Below, one piece after another: positions 17,035 to 25,941 of a stretch of DNA of 64,000 nt. Source of the stretch: CAZLMW01 sp964560875 (GTDB taxonomy: Bacteria > Myxococcota_A > UBA9042); assembly GCA_964560875.1 (NCBI GenBank), contig CAZLMW010000010.1, forward strand, positions 31,305-95,304, written 5' to 3'. Position 1 is the stretch's first letter. Each line of letters opens with the position of its first letter. Under the pieces are notes generated by a model that was not told where the DNA came from, ran no database searches, and saw nothing but the letters and a program-made list of their open reading frames with translations. The position numbers were made by a program, and so were the translations under genes.

Positions 17035-18282
17035 CTAACGATTTGCTTCATCAGCGCGCAAGCGAGCGCTCAGCCAAGTGTAGAAGAGGGCGCCGCCGAA
17101 GGAGACAAGAAAGCTCGAAAACAGCGCCCCATGAAGGCCGAAGCGCTTGATCAGGGCGAGGTTGCCGGCCAGGTTGGTCGCGATGATGGCGACGCTCACC
17201 TTGAGCACGGTCGACTCGGAGTTGGTCTTGAAGAGCGAGTACATCATCGGCACCGCGAGGTACATCTGCAGCACGTAGCCGTACGCGATAGCGAGCAACG
17301 GCGCGTCGACCGGCATCTGGTAGCCGTAATGAACGACCAGACCGACGACGGCGACGCCTCCCGCGGAGAGGACGGCTCCGAGCGCTACGAAACGACCCGC
17401 GAGTTTGTGGATATCGGCGACGGACATCCCGTACACGTCGCGCACAAACGGCATCAAGATGAGGTTGGCCATCATCTGCAGGTACAACAGCATATTCAGC
17501 AGCACCTGGTAGCGGGCGAGTTCGGCGGCATCGAGCAACGCGGCGACCGTGTACAGGTCGACACGCGAGACCAGCATCCCCGTCAATCCGAGCAGGAAGA
17601 ACGCCGCAGTGGCGCGAAGTAGCCCGCCGTCGGCTGCGATGGTGGACAGGTCGCCGAGGAGCCGTCGGGTCAGTGCGTGCAGGGCCACAGCCTTTGCGAC
17701 GGTCACTGCGGCGAAGAGCCACAGCAGCTCGACGGCGCTGATCGCGGGCAGGACGGCGATCAGCGTCGCGATGATGGCGCCGGTGCCGGTCAGCTCAACG
17801 GCTATCTGGCGTTTGAAGACGCGGTGAAAGAGCACGACGACTTCGTGGGACTGGACGACGCTCTGGGCAACGATCCACAGCAAACACGGCGCGATGACAG
17901 CGGCTGACCAGTCCTGGATCCACAAGCCGTAGCCGATGACGCCCGCGCAAACCGGTGGCAGAACCTGGGTGAAGCGCGTGACCAGGCTCGAAAGCCAGGC
18001 GGTCCCATGGCCGCTGTCCGTCGTGGAGAATTGGCGCAGCAGGTGTTCTTTGTTGCCCCACGCGATGATGTGCACACCGAGCTGCGCGATGACGATCACA
18101 TCGACGAGTTCGCCCCACAGCGCCGGCGACGCGATGCGAACCACCAGCATCGAGATGAGGACGTTGAAGACCGGCGGCAGCAGGCTCGAAAACGAGTGTT
18201 CGACGACCGTCGCAACCCGCCCGCGCCACTTTCGCAGCGTGCCCGCGACGCCGAGGGGTCCAGCGACGGGGCTATCGGCCAT
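17035..18282 (-). CDS. Wzx-like polysaccharide flippase
   Basis: The 415-residue protein is almost entirely hydrophobic, with about 12 predicted transmembrane helices. The N-terminal amphipathic/basic segment and the first helix pattern (SSLLPPVFNVLISMLVVRI) resemble the MOP/PST flippases that turn undecaprenyl-linked glycans across the inner membrane. ATG 18282 overlaps the upstream methyltransferase stop by 11 bases. It shares a minus-strand operon with the PhyH, methyltransferase and radical SAM genes, which supports a surface-glycan or lipid-linked product. Confidence 0.75.
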   Translation of the reverse strand: MADSPVAGPLGVAGTLRKWRGRVATVVEHSFSSLLPPVFNVLISMLVVRIASPALWGELVDVIVIAQLGVHIIAWGNKEHLLRQFSTTDSGHGTAWLSSLVTRFTQVLPPVCAGVIGYGLWIQDWSAAVIAPCLLWIVAQSVVQSHEVVVLFHRVFKRQIAVELTGTGAIIATLIAVLPAISAVELLWLFAAVTVAKAVALHALTRRLLGDLSTIAADGGLLRATAAFFLLGLTGMLVSRVDLYTVAALLDAAELARYQVLLNMLLYLQMMANLILMPFVRDVYGMSVADIHKLAGRFVALGAVLSAGGVAVVGLVVHYGYQMPVDAPLLAIAYGYVLQMYLAVPMMYSLFKTNSESTVLKVSVAIIATNLAGNLALIKRFGLHGALFSSFLVSFGGALFYTWLSARLRADEANR

Positions 18283-18985
18283 CGCGCGCCTCGACAACCC
18301 GGTAGATGAGCTGCTCTTCCCACAACACGTGCTCGCTGTGGACGAGGCCCAACGCGAGCCCCTCATCGGCAGCGCACCGCTGGATCGCGCGAAGGTCGCA
18401 GTTGTCCGCGAGGATGATCAGCGTCTCGGTCGACGCGACACGGGGCTTCAGCGCGGCGAACAGGCGTTTGAAGTAGGTCATCCCCGTCCCGGCGAGCCAT
18501 GCCTGGGCGACGGCGTCGCGCGGATCGCCTTCGAAATACGGTGGGTTGACCACGATCAGGTCGAACTTTCGAGCGTCGATCGCGTCGAACTGGTCGGACA
18601 CGAGCGCGTGAATCGCCACGCCGTTGCGAGAGGCGTTTTCGCGCGCCGCCTCGACCGCTGCAGGGTTGATGTCGACGGCCGTCACCAGGGCACCTTTGCG
18701 CGCGGCGACGAGGGCGAGGATGCCGCTGCCGGTGCCGAGATCGAGCACGTGCAGCCCCGCCAACGTTCGTCGTTGAAGCAACCTGGCCAGCGCCGTGGAG
18801 CTGAAGAAGAAGCCTGGATGGAAGACGCCGGGCGGTACGACGAGGTCCAATCCGAGGACCTGGGTGCGCATGGATCCGCGTAAACGGAGCTCGAGCAGGG
18901 GGCGCGCCACGCGATCGGCGAGCGGCTTGAGGACCGCGCGGGACAACGCCGCGCGCACGCTATCGGCGACGGGAGAGGCGGCCAC
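18272..18985 (-). CDS. class I methyltransferase with NPPY motif
   Basis: The 237-residue protein has motif I VLDLGTGSGILAL, an acidic residue at the end of strand 2 (AVDIN) and the NPPY motif (VVNPPYFEGDP) seen in PrmC/RsmC/TrmN6-like methyltransferases that modify planar nitrogen atoms. An N-terminal ~70 residues precede the Rossmann fold. Target candidates include nucleobase, glutamine or small-molecule nitrogen. Despite the housekeeping-like motif, its overlaps with the flippase and its closeness to the radical SAM gene suggest pathway use. Confidence 0.8.
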   Translation of the reverse strand: MAASPVADSVRAALSRAVLKPLADRVARPLLELRLRGSMRTQVLGLDLVVPPGVFHPGFFFSSTALARLLQRRTLAGLHVLDLGTGSGILALVAARKGALVTAVDINPAAVEAARENASRNGVAIHALVSDQFDAIDARKFDLIVVNPPYFEGDPRDAVAQAWLAGTGMTYFKRLFAALKPRVASTETLIILADNCDLRAIQRCAADEGLALGLVHSEHVLWEEQLIYRVVEARDGR

Positions 18986-18991
18986 GGGCGC

Positions 18992-20476
18992 TCAGAAGCC
19001 GCTGGTCTCGGGGCGGCGGTAGCGGACCAGTTTGTGCAGCGCCTTGAGTTCAAGCGGGAAGGCGTAGACCTGGTTTTCGTAACGCAGGCGCGCCGCAGCA
19101 CGAAGAATTCGCGCGGGGAGCCCGCGAAGGTGCGGCAGCGTGGACGTCGGATAGTAGGCGTTGAGGACCCGCTCGAAGTCGTGGAGCTTGCGGCGCACCG
19201 GATCGCCGAGCCACGGCATCAGGCTGCTGCGACGCTGGGTGAACGCGGCCCAGTCATCGCTGACCCATTCATCGAGCGTCTCGGGGAATGCGAAGCCGTT
19301 GGCCTTGGCCTCGTCGAACAGCGTGCCGTCGAGCGGAACCGGCGTGTACATGTACAGGATGACTTCGGTTTGCGGGTTGACCTCTTTGACCTCGCGCACG
19401 AACGCGATGTTGCGGTCGACGTCTGCGACGGGGTCGGGCGGGTTGCCGAGCACGAAGCTCATCTCGGGCACGATGCCGAAGCGGCGCATCTTGGCGGCGA
19501 TCTGCAGCGTGGTGTCCGCCGTCTGTTTGCCCCCCTTGTTCATCCGGGCGAGCGTCTCGTCGTCGCCCGACTCAGCGCCCATGAAGATCATGCGCAAGCC
19601 GGTATCGGCCATGAGCTGCCACGTCTCGTCGCTGTACTTGAACAGGGTGTCGACCCGGCCCTCGCCCCACCAGGCGACATTCAGGTCGCGGATCGACTCG
19701 CAAAAAGCGCGTACGCGTCGCTCGGACGTGAAGAAGTTGTTGTCGTAGAACTCGACCGCATTGGCCCCGTAGCGGGTGACCAGGGTGCGCACGACATCGC
19801 CGACGCGGCGGCCATCATCGGGCAACCACTTGCCGTTGACCATGTTCACGACGGCGCAGAAGTTGCAGTAGAACGGGCAGCCGTAGCTGCTGTGATGGCC
19901 GATCGTCCGCGAGCCGAGGAAAGTCGGCCGCATGTACCGTTCCATGTCGACGCGGTGGTACGGAAAGTGCGGCAAGTTCTTGGGTTCGGGGATCGGCGGC
20001 AGCCCGTTGCTCACGACCTGTCCGGCAGCCTCTCGGTAAGCGAGCCCCTGGAGGCCCTGGTAGCCGCCCTTGGGCCCATCGGTGAGCACATCGAGCAGCG
20101 CCTTGAAGACGAACTCGCCGTGACCGCGGACCACAAAATCCACATACGGCGCGGCCAGGACCGTCTTGTAGTGCTGGCTGGGAAAGTAGCCGCCCCAGAT
20201 GATGGGGATGTGCGGAAAACACGCCTTGAGGTGCTTGGACACCGGCACAGCATCGGCCAACTGCGGGCCCGGCATCACGGTGATGGCGATGGCGTCGATG
20301 TTGTTGTGCCGGACGGCGCTTTCGACGGCCGAGCAGGTGTCGCCGACGAGGTTGCCATCGACGATGCGGTATTCGTGCTCCCCTTCGAGGATCGCGCCGA
20401 GCGCCAGCAGCGAACACGGCAGGATCGGCTTGCGATTGGCGGAGGACGGCGGGTTGTAGAGCAGCAGGTTGGACAT
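18992..20476 (-). CDS. B12-binding-domain radical SAM protein
   Basis: The 494-residue protein has an N-terminal Rossmann-like B12-binding domain (about 1-135) without an obvious DxHxxG lower-ligand motif, so base-off histidine ligation may be absent. The radical SAM cluster motif is CPFYCNFC (Cys200, Cys204, Cys207), followed by GAESG and a C-terminal extension of about 100 residues. It resembles the BchE/HpnJ-type group and the partial protein at 1-686. ATG 20476 starts directly at the domain (MSNLLLYNPP); an upstream ATG at 20542 would add an Arg/Pro-rich leader unlike the family. First gene of the minus-strand operon. Confidence 0.88.
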   Translation of the reverse strand: MSNLLLYNPPSSANRKPILPCSLLALGAILEGEHEYRIVDGNLVGDTCSAVESAVRHNNIDAIAITVMPGPQLADAVPVSKHLKACFPHIPIIWGGYFPSQHYKTVLAAPYVDFVVRGHGEFVFKALLDVLTDGPKGGYQGLQGLAYREAAGQVVSNGLPPIPEPKNLPHFPYHRVDMERYMRPTFLGSRTIGHHSSYGCPFYCNFCAVVNMVNGKWLPDDGRRVGDVVRTLVTRYGANAVEFYDNNFFTSERRVRAFCESIRDLNVAWWGEGRVDTLFKYSDETWQLMADTGLRMIFMGAESGDDETLARMNKGGKQTADTTLQIAAKMRRFGIVPEMSFVLGNPPDPVADVDRNIAFVREVKEVNPQTEVILYMYTPVPLDGTLFDEAKANGFAFPETLDEWVSDDWAAFTQRRSSLMPWLGDPVRRKLHDFERVLNAYYPTSTLPHLRGLPARILRAAARLRYENQVYAFPLELKALHKLVRYRRPETSGF

Positions 20477-20802
20477 CAGGCGAGTGGACTTTGGGGCGGG
20501 GCGGCGTTGGGAGCGGGGCGGCACGATAGCGGACCTGCGCATAAATGGGGACAGTCGTTTTGGGCGTGAGGTCCCGGTCGCCCGCGAGGCGTAGGGCTGT
20601 TTCTAACGGGCGATCGGGCGCAGAGGTATTGATATAGCTTCGACGGGCGATCGCCCGTCCTGGATGCCCTGGCGGCCCGCTGTGGGCATTTTGCCATCTC
20701 AAAACACCCCCAAACGGCTCCCGCGGGGAAAGCGAGGCTGGGGCTGGGGCGGGCAAACGTCGCGCCGTTCGCGCAACGCTGTTTCTGGAAATCGGGGCTT
20801 TT
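20477..20802. other. intergenic region with a palindrome
   Basis: It lies between two minus-strand genes and should hold the promoter of the radical SAM operon. It contains an 18-bp perfect palindrome (20642-20659), a related half copy (acgggcgatcg near 20607), and a weak gcccgctgtgggcatttt hairpin near 20671. No gene was seen. Confidence 0.5.
20642..20659. promoter_or_regulatory. perfect 18-bp palindrome centred on GCGATCGC
   Basis: gacgggcgatcgcccgtc is self-complementary and includes the octamer gcgatcgc. It lies 166 bases upstream of the radical SAM start. It could be an operator, a methylation-related site or a genome-wide repeated palindrome; the window alone cannot decide. Confidence 0.4.
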
Positions 20803-21921
20803 CTAGAAATACGGGCCCGGATCTTCGCAGTAGGCCTTCAGTTTGCGGCGATACCAGGTCTGGTCCTCCGCTGAGCGCTCGTTCTCAAGCTCCCGCATGT
20901 AGGCGTTGGCGGCGTCGCGGGCGCCGCGGATCATCGATGCCCCTTCGCCGTTCTTGAAGGACCGCAGCTCGCCTTCTTCCGCGGTCGAGTCCCGGTCGCC
21001 GAAGACCTTGGCGAGCTTCACCTTCTTCTTGAGGTCGGTCAGGCGCCGGTAGTACTTGGCGCAGGCGTTGATGCGTTTTTGGCCCTTTTTCTGCCAGCTC
21101 GCGCCGCTCGGACGACGACCAGCAGACGAACGGGCTGAGCCACGTGACCTGCGCCGAGTCTTCTTTCGCGCCGCGGGTCTTGTCGGCGGATCGGGCTGGG
21201 CCTTGGCGACCACATTCGCGGCAGAAGGCCCGGCGTCTCGCGTGAACCCAGCATCGACTGCCGCCGCGGCGGCCGCGCCAACGTCAGGCTCGTCCTTGAC
21301 CGCGATTGCGGCGTCGGTGGCCGGGGAACCACGAGCGTCGGTTGTCGATGCTTCGTCGATGTCGCCTGCTGCCCCGGCATCAACCGCTGTCGCCGATTCC
21401 GCTGCCTGCCGGTCCGGCGCCTCGGTTGCCGGGCTCTTCTCTTCGCCAGCTTGCGTCGCCTTGTCGGCCGTGTTCGCGGCGGCAACGGGGGCGTCTGCTG
21501 CAACCTGGGCAAGCGCCTTGGGCGCGTCGGATTCGCCGACAATGCTCTTGGCAAGCATCAAACCGCCGGCCACGCCGACGATGATCGCGACCACGATGCC
21601 TACCGGCAGCCAGTTGCGGCCGGGCGGCTCCGGTTCGATCGCCCCCTGGGTGGGAAACGGCAGCGGCGTGCGCCGCGGGACCGGTGGCGGCTGGTCGGCA
21701 GCGACATTCGTGTACGCAGCCGTTGGCGCAGGCGAACCGTGATCGCTCTCCGTCGGGACCGGCGGCGGCACGTCGTCATCGACAGCTTCGCTCGAGCCGG
21801 GACCGTGCACGACGATGTCCGCGCCGCACCGACGGCACGAAAAACGCATGCGTGCACCGGGTCGCATCGAGCGCTCTTCGAGGCGGTAGCGGGCCTCGCA
21901 GTTGGGGCATTGGGCGTGCAC
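20803..21921 (-). CDS. MJ0042-type zinc-ribbon, single-pass membrane protein
   Basis: The 372-residue protein starts with a zinc ribbon, CPNC (Cys5, Cys8) and CRRC (Cys29, Cys32), of the MJ0042 family found at the N-terminus of many myxobacterial proteins. A Pro-rich linker leads to one transmembrane helix (LPVGIVVAIIVGVAGGLML, about 105-125). An Ala/Asp/Thr-rich region, a strongly basic patch (ARKKTRRRSRGSARSS) and a helical C-terminal domain of about 90 residues with two cysteines follow. With the zinc ribbon inside, the C-terminal part would be periplasmic. The function is unknown; homologous ribbons often sit in motility and regulatory proteins. Confidence 0.7.
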   Translation of the reverse strand: MHAQCPNCEARYRLEERSMRPGARMRFSCRRCGADIVVHGPGSSEAVDDDVPPPVPTESDHGSPAPTAAYTNVAADQPPPVPRRTPLPFPTQGAIEPEPPGRNWLPVGIVVAIIVGVAGGLMLAKSIVGESDAPKALAQVAADAPVAAANTADKATQAGEEKSPATEAPDRQAAESATAVDAGAAGDIDEASTTDARGSPATDAAIAVKDEPDVGAAAAAAVDAGFTRDAGPSAANVVAKAQPDPPTRPAARKKTRRRSRGSARSSAGRRPSGASWQKKGQKRINACAKYYRRLTDLKKKVKLAKVFGDRDSTAEEGELRSFKNGEGASMIRGARDAANAYMRELENERSAEDQTWYRRKLKAYCEDPGPYF

Positions 21922-22112
21922 GTGTCCCCCGAATTGGTCGGGCGTCTTTGCCTGAGTCGGTGACTCATGGATAGCGCCCAGTCAGAAACGAGGCAAGAAG
22001 TGCGCCAAGACGGCCGCAGATCGCGGGGGCGTGCGGACCGCTCCGGCCGGTCCTTCCAAGTCGCGGTTGGGACCGGTACTTTCACGCGGCTGAGCACCTG
22101 CACGGAGGCCCC

Positions 22113-23510
22113 ATGGCGACCCCATCGACCGGCATCGACATCTGCCTGCACGCGGATGCGGCCGACCTGCCCGACAACGGCACGCGCTTGCTCAGCACTG
22201 AAGGGGTCGCGGCCACGTTGCAGCTCGGCGATGCGTTGCAGGTCGACCTGGCCATCTCCTCGCCCACCCGCGCCGAGGCCCGCTGGGAGACCTGGCAGGT
22301 GTTGCGCCGCCTCAAGTCGCTGCATCCGATCAGCGATTGGCGGCTCTCGGCTTCGGCTGGCGTGGCGGACGAAACGCTCGCGACGATCGGGCTCGACCTG
22401 CACAACGCGGCCAACGGCAAGCTGAAGATCGACGGCAACGCGACCGTGGAAGCCGAGGTGGCCCGGATCGGTGCAGCGGAAGATCTCTACCGCGCCTGGG
22501 TCAACGAAGATCCGACAAAGCGGACGAGCCTGAAGATCGCCGCGGACGCGGTCGCCTTCGCCGAAGAGAACGAACATGTCACGTGCACGGTCATGGCCGA
22601 AGACGAGCTGGAAGCCGAAGGGATGAACCTGCTGCTCGCGGTGGGCGGCGCAAGCCAGATCTCGCCGCCACGGCTGGTGATCGCGCGCTACGATCCGCCC
22701 GGCGCGTCCGGCGCCCCGCTGATGCTGCTCGGCAAAGGCATCACGTTCGACACCGGCGGCATCAACGTGAAGCCGTACGAGTCGTTCGTGTCGATGATGA
22801 AAAACGACATGGGCGGCGCCGCGCTGGCGTGGGGGCTGTTCACGGCCCTGGTCCGCGCGCGCCATCCATGGTCGATCGTCGTGGTCATGGCGACCTGCGA
22901 AAACCCGATCGGCGAAAACGCGATGCGGCCCGGTTCGATCGTGCACAGCTACCGCGGTCACAAAGTCCGCATCGACCACACCGACGCGGAAGGGCGGCTC
23001 GTGCTGGCCGACGGGTTGGCGTGGGCAAGCGAGCGACATGACCCGCGCCTCGTCGTTTCGTTCGCCACGCTGACGACCGCCGCGCTCATCGCCTACGGCC
23101 CCTATACGACACCCGTCCACTTCGCCGGTCCGGAGCTGCAGTCGTTGCTCGCCAGCGCCAGCAAGCGGACCGGGGAGGACCTGCACTTCATGCCGGTTCG
23201 AGCCTGGCACCGCGAGGCCAACCGCGACCAGGAGGCGGACCTCAAGAACACCGGACGCCTGCCGGGCCACGCCGTTCGCGGCGCTGGATCCCGCAACGCC
23301 GGTCACTTCCTCCGCTACTTCACCGACGCGCCGCTTTGCCACTGCGATATCTTCGCGACGACGTGGAACTGGGCCGGTGACGCGCCTGGCTGCGGCTACG
23401 GAGCCACGGGAGCGCCCCTGCGGACCTGGCTCCACGCGCTCCTGGCAGCGCCGGACAAGGGGGTCGACCTCGAGGCCATCGCCGCGGCACGCACGGAGGC
23501 GGCGCGGTGA
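22113..23510 (+). CDS. M17 leucyl aminopeptidase family protein
   Basis: The 465-residue protein has the M17 catalytic domain at about 135-450. The di-metal and catalytic residues of PepA are all present: Lys208 and Asp213 (GKGITFDTGG), Lys220, Asp232 (KNDMGGA), and Asp291, Glu293 and Arg295 in the signature. The signature reads HTDAEGRL instead of the usual NTDAEGRL. The N-terminal domain is shorter and divergent. The stop overlaps the GTG of the kinase gene. It is the first of five tightly packed plus-strand genes ending in cofH. Cytosolic peptide breakdown is the family role; any special role here is unknown. Confidence 0.88.
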   Translation: MATPSTGIDICLHADAADLPDNGTRLLSTEGVAATLQLGDALQVDLAISSPTRAEARWETWQVLRRLKSLHPISDWRLSASAGVADETLATIGLDLHNAANGKLKIDGNATVEAEVARIGAAEDLYRAWVNEDPTKRTSLKIAADAVAFAEENEHVTCTVMAEDELEAEGMNLLLAVGGASQISPPRLVIARYDPPGASGAPLMLLGKGITFDTGGINVKPYESFVSMMKNDMGGAALAWGLFTALVRARHPWSIVVVMATCENPIGENAMRPGSIVHSYRGHKVRIDHTDAEGRLVLADGLAWASERHDPRLVVSFATLTTAALIAYGPYTTPVHFAGPELQSLLASASKRTGEDLHFMPVRAWHREANRDQEADLKNTGRLPGHAVRGAGSRNAGHFLRYFTDAPLCHCDIFATTWNWAGDAPGCGYGATGAPLRTWLHALLAAPDKGVDLEAIAAARTEAAR

Positions 23511-24946
23511 AGATCTGCCCCAATTGCCAGCGGAAATACGCTGCAAAGTTGATGTATTGCCCGCGTGACGGCGCGCGGCTCGACGAGCTCGTCGCCGGCG
23601 ATCCCCTCGTCGGTCACATCGTTGACGGGCGCTACCGCATCGACGACCGCATCGACGAAGGCGGCATCGGCATCGTCTACCGCGCCCATCACGAGCAGAT
23701 GCCGCGCGTGGCCGCGCTCAAAATCCTGCGTCGCGAATACACGACCAACGCCGAGCTCGTCGCTCGTTTTCAGCGCGAAGTGCACACCATCGTCCGCATC
23801 GACCACCCCAACATCGTCGAGGTGTACGACTGCGGTCACGATGAGCGCGCCGGCTACTACGTCGCGATGCGCTTTCTGGAAGGCCAATCGCTCGCGGATC
23901 GCATCGACAATGGGCCGCAGCTCACCATGTTGCAGGCGCTGTCGGTGTGGGACGCGGTGACCGACGCCGTGATCGCCGCACACGACGAAGGCGTCATCCA
24001 CCGCGACATCAAGCCGGACAACATCTTCCTTGAAAACGACGTTCGCTCGCCGACGGGTTTTGTGACGCGGCTGCTCGACTTCGGGCTGGCCAAGCTCACC
24101 GAAGGGTGGACCGAGACCCATGGCCAGTCGTCACCACGATTGACGGCGGCGTCGCTTGCGATCGGCACGCCCGGCACCATGGCGCCCGAGCAGATTCGCG
24201 GCAAAGAAGCCGACGAACGCAGCGACGTCTACTCGCTGGCCTGTGTGCTGCACGAGCTGCTGACCGGCCGGCAGGTGTTTGCGGCGAACACCCGCCCCGA
24301 GATGTATCGGCTGCACGTCTTCGAAGCCGCCAAGCCGCCATCATCGCAGCCCGGTTGCAGCTGGATCACACCAGCGACCGACGAGCTGATGCTCAAGATG
24401 CTGGCGAAGGAGCGCGACGAACGGCCCCGGACCGTCCGCGAGGTCGTGCGGCTGCTCGAGAAGGAACGCCACGCGCTCGAGGCCGGGTGGACCGCTGCGC
24501 ACATCGAGTCCGAGCTCGACTTCATGCGTTTCGAGGACATCCCGGCACGACGCACGCACTTGCGGCAGACCGCGATCGGCACGGACACGGTGCTGGTGGT
24601 CGACGATGAGACGTCGATTCGCAAGCTAATCGGCCTGCTGCTGACCCGCAACGGATACGAGGTCGCCGAAGCCACCGGCGGTCAAGAGGCCCTGATGTGG
24701 CTCGGCCGGAACACCAAACCCGCCGCGATCGTGCTCGACATGATGATGCCGGGGATGGACGGCGCGACGTGTCTTCGCGGGATTCGGTCGCTCGGGTTCA
24801 CGGGACCGGTCGTGTTGTGCACGTCGATGGACGACAACGCCATCCCCCAGCCGCTGCGCGACGCCCCCAACGTCGGCATCGTCGACAAGGTCGGCGCGCT
24901 GCACGAGGTCATCGAGCGCATCAAGGGCCTCACCGACAGCGCGTGA
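23507..24946 (+). CDS. zinc-ribbon Ser/Thr protein kinase fused to a receiver domain
   Basis: The 479-residue protein begins with a short CPNC...CPRDG zinc ribbon (residues 4-22). The kinase domain (about 43-320) has the glycine loop EGGIGIVYRA, Lys72, the HRDIKPDN catalytic loop (Asp167), DFG (Asp191) and APE (227-229), so it should be active. Instead of the usual membrane helix and sensor, a CheY-like receiver follows (about 361-479) with the acidic pair VVDDE, phospho-acceptor Asp411 (VLDMMMP) and Lys461. Phosphorylation of the receiver by a histidine kinase could gate the kinase. GTGA overlaps link it to both neighbours. Confidence 0.9.
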   Translation: MKICPNCQRKYAAKLMYCPRDGARLDELVAGDPLVGHIVDGRYRIDDRIDEGGIGIVYRAHHEQMPRVAALKILRREYTTNAELVARFQREVHTIVRIDHPNIVEVYDCGHDERAGYYVAMRFLEGQSLADRIDNGPQLTMLQALSVWDAVTDAVIAAHDEGVIHRDIKPDNIFLENDVRSPTGFVTRLLDFGLAKLTEGWTETHGQSSPRLTAASLAIGTPGTMAPEQIRGKEADERSDVYSLACVLHELLTGRQVFAANTRPEMYRLHVFEAAKPPSSQPGCSWITPATDELMLKMLAKERDERPRTVREVVRLLEKERHALEAGWTAAHIESELDFMRFEDIPARRTHLRQTAIGTDTVLVVDDETSIRKLIGLLLTRNGYEVAEATGGQEALMWLGRNTKPAAIVLDMMMPGMDGATCLRGIRSLGFTGPVVLCTSMDDNAIPQPLRDAPNVGIVDKVGALHEVIERIKGLTDSA

Positions 24947-25938
24947 CCACCGCCTTCCAGAGCTGCCGTAAATGCCAGGCTTGGGTGCCGCAAGACGCCC
25001 GCTGGTGCGCGATGTGCGGCGCCGCGAGCCCGATCGGATGGCGGCCGACCGTGCTCGGTGGCGACGTGATGGCCAAGGACCTGGGCAAGTGGCTGGGCGC
25101 AACCGGTGGCGTGTGGCTGGGCGCGACCGTGGGTATGATCTCCGTCGGCGGGGTCGGCGGCGCGCTTGTTGCCATCGGGGGCATTGTCGCGGGCGGCGGC
25201 ATGGGCTGGTCGGTCGGTTCGATGCTCGGCAGCTGGCTGGACGACCAATACCTCTATCCGCGTCGGGGCCGGTCCGTCGCGGAGGTCAGCTCTCACATTG
25301 CGCGGCGCGTGTCGGAGTTGAACGCCGGGCTCGAACACATCGCTGTGTCGCGCAAGCGGGTCTCGGCGTCGGTGCAATCGGCGACCAGGACATCGGCCCT
25401 CGATGCGCTCGGACACGCCGAAAAGGCAACCATCCGCCAACTGGCCCGCTACCGGTTGGAAAAACGCCGCGTTGAGCTCGCCTGGTGGAACAACCGCATC
25501 GAGCCGCTGGTTGCCGGATGGGACCGCGCCGATCGCGAAACGTGCGAGCGCTGGCTCAACGACCTCATGGCGATCGTCCATGACGGCAAGAAGCTCCTGT
25601 CCGCGTGCGAAGAGGACGCCCAGGACGGCACGGCGGCGGCGATGCGGACAGCCGAAGCGGTCAGCCAGGGGTTGCATGCGTGCGAAGCGCTCCGCCAGGC
25701 GTTGTTGGTCCGGCAAGCGCAGGTCGTCGCGCAGAGCTCACCGGGCATGGACGAGGCGTTTTCGACAGCGGCGCTCGTTCCGATCGACGAAGCCACCCTC
25801 GACCGCCAGCGAACCGCCGACGAAATCGCGGCGATGGTGGGCGACATGCCCGGGCTCGAGGAAGAGTCTCTGCGGCTCGCTGCCGAGCTCGATGCGATCG
25901 ACGAGGTTGAGCGGATCACCGACACCGGCGAGCATTGA
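24943..25938 (+). CDS. zinc-ribbon protein with glycine-rich hydrophobic segment, unknown function
   Basis: The 331-residue protein starts with GTG in a GTGA overlap with the kinase stop. Cys8, Cys11, Cys22 and Cys25 form a double-CxxC zinc ribbon. Residues ~45-95 are a Gly/Val/Ala-rich stretch (GATVGMISVGGVGGALVAIG) like a glycine-zipper membrane hairpin. The remainder is helical and charged, probably coiled-coil, and ends in an acidic tail. It ends three bases before cofG. Not recognised as a known family. By position it may be a membrane partner or target of the kinase-receiver protein. Confidence 0.7.
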   Translation: MTTAFQSCRKCQAWVPQDARWCAMCGAASPIGWRPTVLGGDVMAKDLGKWLGATGGVWLGATVGMISVGGVGGALVAIGGIVAGGGMGWSVGSMLGSWLDDQYLYPRRGRSVAEVSSHIARRVSELNAGLEHIAVSRKRVSASVQSATRTSALDALGHAEKATIRQLARYRLEKRRVELAWWNNRIEPLVAGWDRADRETCERWLNDLMAIVHDGKKLLSACEEDAQDGTAAAMRTAEAVSQGLHACEALRQALLVRQAQVVAQSSPGMDEAFSTAALVPIDEATLDRQRTADEIAAMVGDMPGLEEESLRLAAELDAIDEVERITDTGEH

Positions 25939-25941
25939 GCC

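Noticed and set aside
21600..23546. 648-codon minus-strand open frame
   Set aside because: It is antisense to the M17 aminopeptidase with all catalytic residues and overlaps the zinc-ribbon gene in another frame.
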